DNA of 19,510 bases. Origin: Stramenopiles sp. TOSAG23-3. Its lineage: Eukaryota; Sar. Positions 14,814 through 19,510 of the stretch are shown here, piece by piece. Made by a program: the position numbers and the translations under genes. The notes under the pieces were generated by a model. That model ran no database searches. It saw only the letters and a list, made by a program, of their open reading frames with translations, and was not told the DNA's origin. The stretch covers positions 1,803-21,312 of the forward strand of contig LT642360.1 in the NCBI GenBank assembly GCA_900128585.1, given 5' to 3'. How positions within the stretch are numbered: position 1 is the stretch's first letter; every line of letters starts with the position of its first letter.

Positions 14814-15926
14814 TCATTCGTCCTCATCCTCTTTTCTCTTCTGAAAAACCAAAGTTTCCAAGGTCAATTTCTTCAATTGGGCTGTATTCTCATGAGACGT
14901 TCTATACCCAGCGTCCGCAATTGGGAGATATTTTTTAAAACTTGTCGCAAAGAGACTTTTACGGGAACAATAATTTTTAATGTTGTCAAACTCCTTTTCA
15001 ATGCCTTTCATCCTCAAAAGTATGAGAATTAAACCTTCGCTACCCTCTTTTGTTTCAAAAAACTTGTCGCCATGTAATTGGTTAAGAGTTTGTCTGATGC
15101 GTGGTAGTAGGTCTTCAAAAAGCCAATGCAAGTCTTCTTCACCGTAGAATTTAAAGGTTAACCAAGGATCACCTAGGCAGTAGAAAGTGTCAATAACCGA
15201 TTGTAGGGTATGAAACCATTTCTGTTGGATTTCTTTGTCCTTCCCTTTCCTGCTCTTGCTTTTTGGAAGTTTATGTGCATCAAAATCAAGGACACAAAAC
15301 AGCTTGTTACGCATAAGGGTCTGGCTTTGATGGCCTTCACTTTCGCTAATGCAGAATTTAAGAAAGTTCGCACGGTTGTTAGCATCAATGTATTCTCCAA
15401 CCAAATGCCCAGATTGAATAGGTGATCCAGAGTAAGTATTGTGGTCAAACTTGTATAATGCATGATTTCCCAACGGGTCAACAAACGCTGGGTGGCTTCC
15501 GTCGCTTGCGCTACTGCTGCTACTGCTACAGCCACCACACGTTTTTTGCTTCTTTGCGCTTGTACTACCCCCATACATTTGTTTGTTGTAGTGGTAATTG
15601 TATACAACTCCAGCGTGTTGCACAAATTTCTCATGCCACCAAGTGCATTTTTTTGAGCGACACCCTGCGTAAACGTACGCATCACGGTATTCACTGGCTT
15701 GCATATACATGGTGCTTGTTAGCCCATCCATGAATCGAGCACTATAGAGCACACGATCAGGATAGTCGCTGTACTCGCCGGAGGCAGTATCATGCCATGT
15801 AGGTAAATTTCGTTTCCGCGGGTTTGAATCGCTTAGATCACAGTCTAAACTCCAGTGGTCTTTAGGAAGTCCATTTCTTACGTAATGTTTTACTACTTCG
15901 TATTGGGGTGTTTGAACATAATACAT
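14814..15926 (-). CDS. Unrecognised protein in AT-rich island
   Basis: The frame encodes 370 residues from the first ATG at 15926. It is open a further 26 codons upstream to 16004, but only from a TTG after a stop at 16008-16010, so the true 5' end could be missing or in another exon. There is no signal peptide or TM segment. Visible features are a Cys-Gly-Gly-Cys followed by a Ser run (130-139), Cys89/Cys94 spaced in a Lys-rich context, and a basic patch Lys-Ser-Lys-Ser-Arg-Lys-Gly-Lys (222-229). A Leu-rich, probably helical, C-terminal half follows (about 235-325), and the end is acidic (Glu-Asp-Glu-Asp-Glu). Its base composition is clearly more AT-rich than the host-like genes on either side and resembles the viral relic at 1400-2280. 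That raises the possibility of a transferred or element-borne gene. I do not recognise a family. Confidence 0.55.
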   Translation of the reverse strand: MYYVQTPQYEVVKHYVRNGLPKDHWSLDCDLSDSNPRKRNLPTWHDTASGEYSDYPDRVLYSARFMDGLTSTMYMQASEYRDAYVYAGCRSKKCTWWHEKFVQHAGVVYNYHYNKQMYGGSTSAKKQKTCGGCSSSSSSASDGSHPAFVDPLGNHALYKFDHNTYSGSPIQSGHLVGEYIDANNRANFLKFCISESEGHQSQTLMRNKLFCVLDFDAHKLPKSKSRKGKDKEIQQKWFHTLQSVIDTFYCLGDPWLTFKFYGEEDLHWLFEDLLPRIRQTLNQLHGDKFFETKEGSEGLILILLRMKGIEKEFDNIKNYCSRKSLFATSFKKYLPIADAGYRTSHENTAQLKKLTLETLVFQKRKEDEDE

Positions 15927-16010
15927 GGTTCTTGAATGTGCTTTTCTCTGATGCGTAATTCCGCGGTAGGTAAGATTCTGAAAGTACTTTGTTTCTTCTG
16001 ACAATTTTTA

Positions 16011-17108
16011 AATCTTAACCTGGTGATGAAACGAAAACGATCTGGTCTATGTGTATAAAATTTTAATTTTTAATTCTTTTTACGTATTTGAAATTGTATA
16101 CATAGTGTCTATTAAATCGGTTTATAAACAAAAGAAGAGCTCTGCGATAGAAAGAAAGAAACAACTCCTCGTATATTTAATATTATCCACCACCGACCCA
16201 CCACTTCTTCTTCTTGCTTGATGATGATGATGTCACAGCAGGAGGGTTGATGATAATATGATGGATGATGATGAATAATAATGAATGAATAAATGAAGAA
16301 AATAATAAGAAGAAGATGATAGAAATTATTATTTATTACCTTTTTTTTTATTGGCGCCACTCCTCTGTTGTTGTTATTATTATTATATATAGACTTACGT
16401 AGTCCTATTATTATTGAAAATAGCTTAAAAAAGTAAACCTATTTATTTTATTTACTCTTCTTTGTAGTCTAGTCTAATACTGTTTCTTAGACTAACTTCA
16501 TTTCAAATTTCATCTTTTTTTACTCAGTCCTTTACCTATTCACCTATTATTAGTTTATTATTTTTTATAACAGATCGATCGATCGAATCATTCAAATTGA
16601 ATAAAAAATAATAATAATTATTTATAAAAAATTAAAAAATAATTAAAAAAAATGTAAAAAAAAAGGGTTGGTTGGATTCTATTTCTATGTTGTATTATAT
16701 TTATTAATACTTAAATATAAAGAGTCGTCTAAATATTATTATTATTATTATATAGTATTAAATAGAATTAAAATAACACAACAAGAGATAAAGAAGAAGA
16801 AGAAGAAAGGAAGAAATAAAGTTTAATATTGTTGTGAATAATATAATTTAATAATAATTAATACTACTACATGTAATAGTATTGAAGGGAAAATTGAATT
16901 GAATTGAATGAAAGAAACTAATTCTTTTTTCTACATTGCATACGTATAGGTATGTGTTTCTATCTAAAAGGGATTAGAAATATTTAGTAATTTTGGAGAG
17001 ATAGAGAGAAAAAGTGTTTGTGTGTGCGTGTGTTTTTTGTATGTTTGTGCGTGCAATACTGGAAACAGACCTTTGAAAATACATACCGTCTTCTCTGCGT
17101 TCTCAACC
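16011..17108. other. Long AT-rich low-complexity spacer
   Basis: About 1.1 kb without a credible gene. It contains GAT/ATG trinucleotide runs (about 16218-16275), ATT runs (about 16370-16386 and 16735-16751), a 14-bp GATC tetranucleotide run (16573-16586) and AAG runs (about 16793-16806). Long A and T tracts, and GT-rich sequence near 17015-17050 just before the next gene, are also present. Minus-strand open frames here are products of simple sequence. The promoter of the gene at 17109 must lie in its right end. Confidence 0.65.
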
Positions 17109-18554
17109 ATGCCGAAGGACAAAAAAGACAAGAAGAGCAAGGACAAGAAGGACAAGAAGAGCAAGGGGAGCAAGGCGGCCTTGTCCACTGTTCCGAGTGA
17201 TATGAGTGCAGCACCTACGATGGCCACAAGCATGTCCATGGCTCCCGGCGCAGGGCCAGCGTTTGGCGGTGGGCAAGTGTTTGAGCGCTACGCCAACGAG
17301 CAGGGGCAGCTTACTCCCCGCGGCTTCATGCGTATGGTGCAAAGCGAAGGGATGTCGATGAACGGTGCCATGCTGAACCAAGGCCAAATGGGCAGGGTCC
17401 CGGGGACCCCGGACAAAACCGACTTCGAGGTAGGCCGGCTGTTCGCACGGTTCGGAAAGTCCGGGGCCAACGGGCAGATAACGAGCAACGAGTTCAAAGA
17501 GATGATGCACTCCCTGGCGAAGGAAGGCCGCTGGCAAGAGCAGCGCTCGGGGGGGCAGCAGCGTGCGGGGAACAACATGCGCTCGGCGAGCACGTCCTAC
17601 GCGTCCACCTCCGCGGCCGCCGCTGCGGTCGCGCCCCCGGAGCACTTTTTCAACTTGCCCTTAGCGCCCGAGACGGAGCGGATCCGGGCGGAGATCAATG
17701 CCCACGCGTCGGCGGTCAACCCGCTCGCCGCCACGGAGCTTCACATGCTACAGATGAACCTGTTGTCGAAAAAGGAGCACCTGATGCAGCAGATGCGGTT
17801 CGTCCGGGCACGCGCGGAGGAGGTCCAGTCCGTGCGGCGGGCCATCGAACGGGAGACGCTGGCGGACGCGGAGGCCATCGTCCACCGCCTCCGCGGGGCC
17901 GAATCCTTGAAACTGTCCCTGCTGAAGCACGACATGGACCAGCTGCAGCACGACTTAGACGAGATCGATGGCTTTGCTGCGATCATGAAGCGCGATTCCA
18001 ACACGGCCAAGAGCGGCACGATGAACGCGGATGGCAGCGCCCTGTCGACCCGTTCCAGGTACTTGGAAATGTGCGCCGAGGCGGAGCGGATCGCGAACAA
18101 AAACTTCAAAACGACGATCGACGTTCAAGCGGACGACTTTGACCGGGAGGTTGTAGAGCGCATAAACTTAGCGACCCAGGTGGAGGCTGCCAAGGAGGCG
18201 GCGGCCGTGAAAGACCAGATGGTGTGGATGCTGCTGCAGGAACGGGAAGAGCTCAAGACGACCGAAAAGAAGTACTCCGAGGAAGTCGAAAAACTTAGCC
18301 AAGAGAGCTGTAAAGAAATAGAAGAGTGGGTTCGCTTGACCGATAACTTTCGGGCGAAGCTGACCGCGGCGCAAGCCAGAATCAAAGAACTGGAGGGGGC
18401 CAGTAGGACCACCACCCTTCCCGAAGATTCTGAGAATTCGAATGGGAACGCAGGGTCCGAATCGGAGGTCAACTCGAGCTTCGTGAAAGGGAACAGTGAT
18501 CAAATTAGCGTGGACGGAATCGGGACCCCAGGGAAAAAGGGGGGGTGGGTCTGA
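17109..18554 (+). CDS. Lys-rich, degenerate EF-hand-like, coiled-coil protein
   Basis: The product is 481 residues from the ATG at 17109 (context ACCATGC); an upstream frame extension through GT-rich DNA is unlikely to be translated. Residues 3-22 are an internally repeated Lys/Asp/Ser stretch (Lys-Asp-Lys-Lys-type units). Residues about 55-82 and 105-135 look like a pair of EF-hand-like helix-loop-helix units. The second has Gly-Gln-Ile at 122-124 and the closing Glu128, but both loops lack the first Asp ligand, so calcium binding is doubtful. An Ala/Ser-rich linker (about 158-175) leads to coiled-coil regions at about 205-293 and 315-430. The tail is Ser/Asn-rich with Gly-Lys-Lys-Gly-Gly. 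No family was recognised. A cytoskeletal or ciliary structural role is possible but unproven. It is strongly GC-rich compared with its flanks. Confidence 0.75.
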   Translation: MPKDKKDKKSKDKKDKKSKGSKAALSTVPSDMSAAPTMATSMSMAPGAGPAFGGGQVFERYANEQGQLTPRGFMRMVQSEGMSMNGAMLNQGQMGRVPGTPDKTDFEVGRLFARFGKSGANGQITSNEFKEMMHSLAKEGRWQEQRSGGQQRAGNNMRSASTSYASTSAAAAAVAPPEHFFNLPLAPETERIRAEINAHASAVNPLAATELHMLQMNLLSKKEHLMQQMRFVRARAEEVQSVRRAIERETLADAEAIVHRLRGAESLKLSLLKHDMDQLQHDLDEIDGFAAIMKRDSNTAKSGTMNADGSALSTRSRYLEMCAEAERIANKNFKTTIDVQADDFDREVVERINLATQVEAAKEAAAVKDQMVWMLLQEREELKTTEKKYSEEVEKLSQESCKEIEEWVRLTDNFRAKLTAAQARIKELEGASRTTTLPEDSENSNGNAGSESEVNSSFVKGNSDQISVDGIGTPGKKGGWV

Positions 18555-18758
18555 ACGCAGCGCTCCTAGAGGTGGCCTTTAATATAATATTTAAATTCGT
18601 GTCCCAGAGACGTACAGATGACAAAATATTTTCAATGTGTTATTTGTGAAGGACTCGCGTAAAGCAGTTCGTAAAGAATTAAGAGTAAGAAGTGGTAAAA
18701 AATACACACGAGCGAATGCGCCAACGCAGTAAGAATTAAGTTTACTTTTTTGTCTCCG
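18555..18758. other. Short convergent intergenic region
   Basis: This lies between the 3' ends of the coiled-coil gene (plus) and the acetyltransferase gene (minus). It is AT-rich at the left with an AATATAATATTTAAA stretch that could hold a 3'-end signal for the plus-strand gene. No gene is supported. Confidence 0.5.
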
Positions 18759-19469
18759 TCAAAGCAACGCTTTCGCAAAAAAGTGAATCCGAATTATGCC
18801 GTGCCAATCATGGAACCTTTCCTCTTCGAACTGAAACTTTTTAACGTACATTTTCTTCGCTGCCACCTGCATTTCACTCGTGCTCAGAACAATACGCTTG
18901 TAATTTTTCCTCCTGCAAAATGATTCCAACTCAGCAATCAAAAGCGTCGCAAGGCCCATTCCTCGCGCCGATTTCTTTACACTCATCCTCCTCAGCTCGG
19001 CATCCCCAACTTTCCAACCCTCAGCGTTCTCGGGCAATATTTCATCGAGAGCGACACATCCCACAATTTCTGACTCTGCGGTTTCTGCGACCCAAAAATT
19101 ACACCGGTCCCTACTCATGTAATATTGTTGAACGTCCTTCAGGTCCTTCTTTCGTATGCACTCGTCCACGTAATCGTTTGCAATATAACGAGGGAACACA
19201 AAAAGCACTACGTACGGAACGACCCCACCCAACAAAACCAAAAGTACCGTTGTCCGCCACCAGTACGTCGCTGCCAGAAAATAGGCGGCGCCCAGCACAA
19301 CGAAAGACCAGATCATCCCAAGCTTTTTCAATATCTTATTCCGGAACCCAGACTCTATCGTTGTCTTCATCCCATCCGCAAAAATGCCCAACACTTCGCC
19401 ACGGTCTCTTTTTTCATAAGGCCGCACACGAACCGCGCGATCTTCCGCCGCCCCTTTCCTACGACGCAT
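18759..19469 (-). CDS. NAT8-like membrane-bound GNAT N-acetyltransferase
   Basis: The product is 236 residues from the ATG at 19469. An N-terminal segment containing Val-Arg-Pro-Tyr (15-18) is followed by two hydrophobic helices (about 53-69 and 72-93). Next comes the GNAT core: Phe-Trp-Val-Ala-Glu (125-129), Ile-Val-Gly-Cys-Val-Ala (135-140), Leu-Arg-Arg-Met-Ser-Val (159-164) and the acetyl-CoA-binding Arg-Gly-Met-Gly-Leu-Ala (169-174). This order, with a membrane hairpin inserted before the acetyltransferase fold, is that of the NAT8/camello family. Those proteins are ER/Golgi enzymes that acetylate cysteine S-conjugates or Lys residues of secretory proteins. The length (NAT8 proteins are about 227 residues) and motifs fit well. 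The specific substrate is not deducible. The gene converges on the coiled-coil gene. Confidence 0.88.
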   Translation of the reverse strand: MRRRKGAAEDRAVRVRPYEKRDRGEVLGIFADGMKTTIESGFRNKILKKLGMIWSFVVLGAAYFLAATYWWRTTVLLVLLGGVVPYVVLFVFPRYIANDYVDECIRKKDLKDVQQYYMSRDRCNFWVAETAESEIVGCVALDEILPENAEGWKVGDAELRRMSVKKSARGMGLATLLIAELESFCRRKNYKRIVLSTSEMQVAAKKMYVKKFQFEEERFHDWHGIIRIHFFAKALL

Positions 19470-19510
19470 ATGAAAAGATGGTGGTGGGACGAGAGAGAGA
19501 CCAACACAAA

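Noticed and set aside
14262-16080. A/T-rich sequences near 14262-14280 and 16056-16080 that look like terminal inverted repeats of the island
   Set aside because: They consist almost only of A and T runs with imperfect matching, as expected by chance at this composition; no target duplication was found.
16112-16360. Minus-strand open frame rich in Ile and His
   Set aside because: It is produced by GAT/ATG simple repeats and has no protein-like composition.
18618-18724. ATG with a short Cys-x-x-Cys peptide, and a basic peptide in the next frame, in the convergent spacer
   Set aside because: The first is only 14 codons and the second would need a frameshift, so it is indistinguishable from chance in a 3' region.
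1-19510. Bacterial origin, suggested by lack of introns and bacterial-type binding domains
   Set aside because: Eukaryote-type families (TLC, NAT8, KEEL-tailed hydroxylase), long AT-rich spacers with simple repeats and the absence of operons or ribosome-binding sites argue for a eukaryote.

Overview
The window looks like nuclear DNA of a unicellular eukaryote, most likely a protist or microalga. The genes encode a TLC-domain membrane protein, a CAT-type amino-acid permease, a secretory-pathway prolyl 4-hydroxylase-like enzyme ending in a KDEL-like KEEL, an NAT8-like acetyltransferase and coiled-coil proteins. The recognisable genes read as single open frames without introns. They are moderately GC-rich and sit in very AT-rich spacers full of A/T tracts, trinucleotide repeats and perfect hairpins. 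Genes lie on both strands with no operon logic and there are no bacterial ribosome-binding sites. I see no rRNA, tRNA or CRISPR. The lineage cannot be fixed from the sequence alone. The membrane-anchored solute-binding protein recalls surface micronutrient receptors of diatoms and other algae, but that is inference.

Left part (1-3123): a TLC-domain gene is followed by a degraded mobile or viral relic. The relic has a 5'-truncated tyrosine recombinase, directly abutted by a fragment resembling the major capsid protein of Polinton-like viruses or virophages. Next comes an unusual array of four diverged direct repeats. Three of these contain a 42-bp open cassette bracketed by splice-site-like sequences (T-tract plus AG before it, GTAATA after it). 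A perfect 17-bp inverted repeat flanks the first three copies.

Centre-left (3124-9317): the most striking gene is a 931-residue signal-peptide and single-TM protein. It fuses a family-5 (peptide/nickel type) solute-binding region, whose core appears duplicated, to a second, BtuF/FecB-like metal-chelate binding domain. A cationic amino-acid transporter-like permease and a small coiled-coil/ankyrin protein follow. The first two suggest a nutrient-uptake theme, but nothing shows co-regulation.

Centre-right (9502-14261): two minus-strand genes, a disordered plus coiled-coil protein and a DMT/EamA transporter, are followed by the plus-strand prolyl 4-hydroxylase-like gene.

Right part (14262-19510): an AT-rich island carries an unrecognised minus-strand gene of 370 codons from its first ATG, and a doubtful small ORF. 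A long low-complexity spacer follows. A Lys-rich, degenerate EF-hand-like coiled-coil protein then converges on an NAT8-like membrane acetyltransferase.
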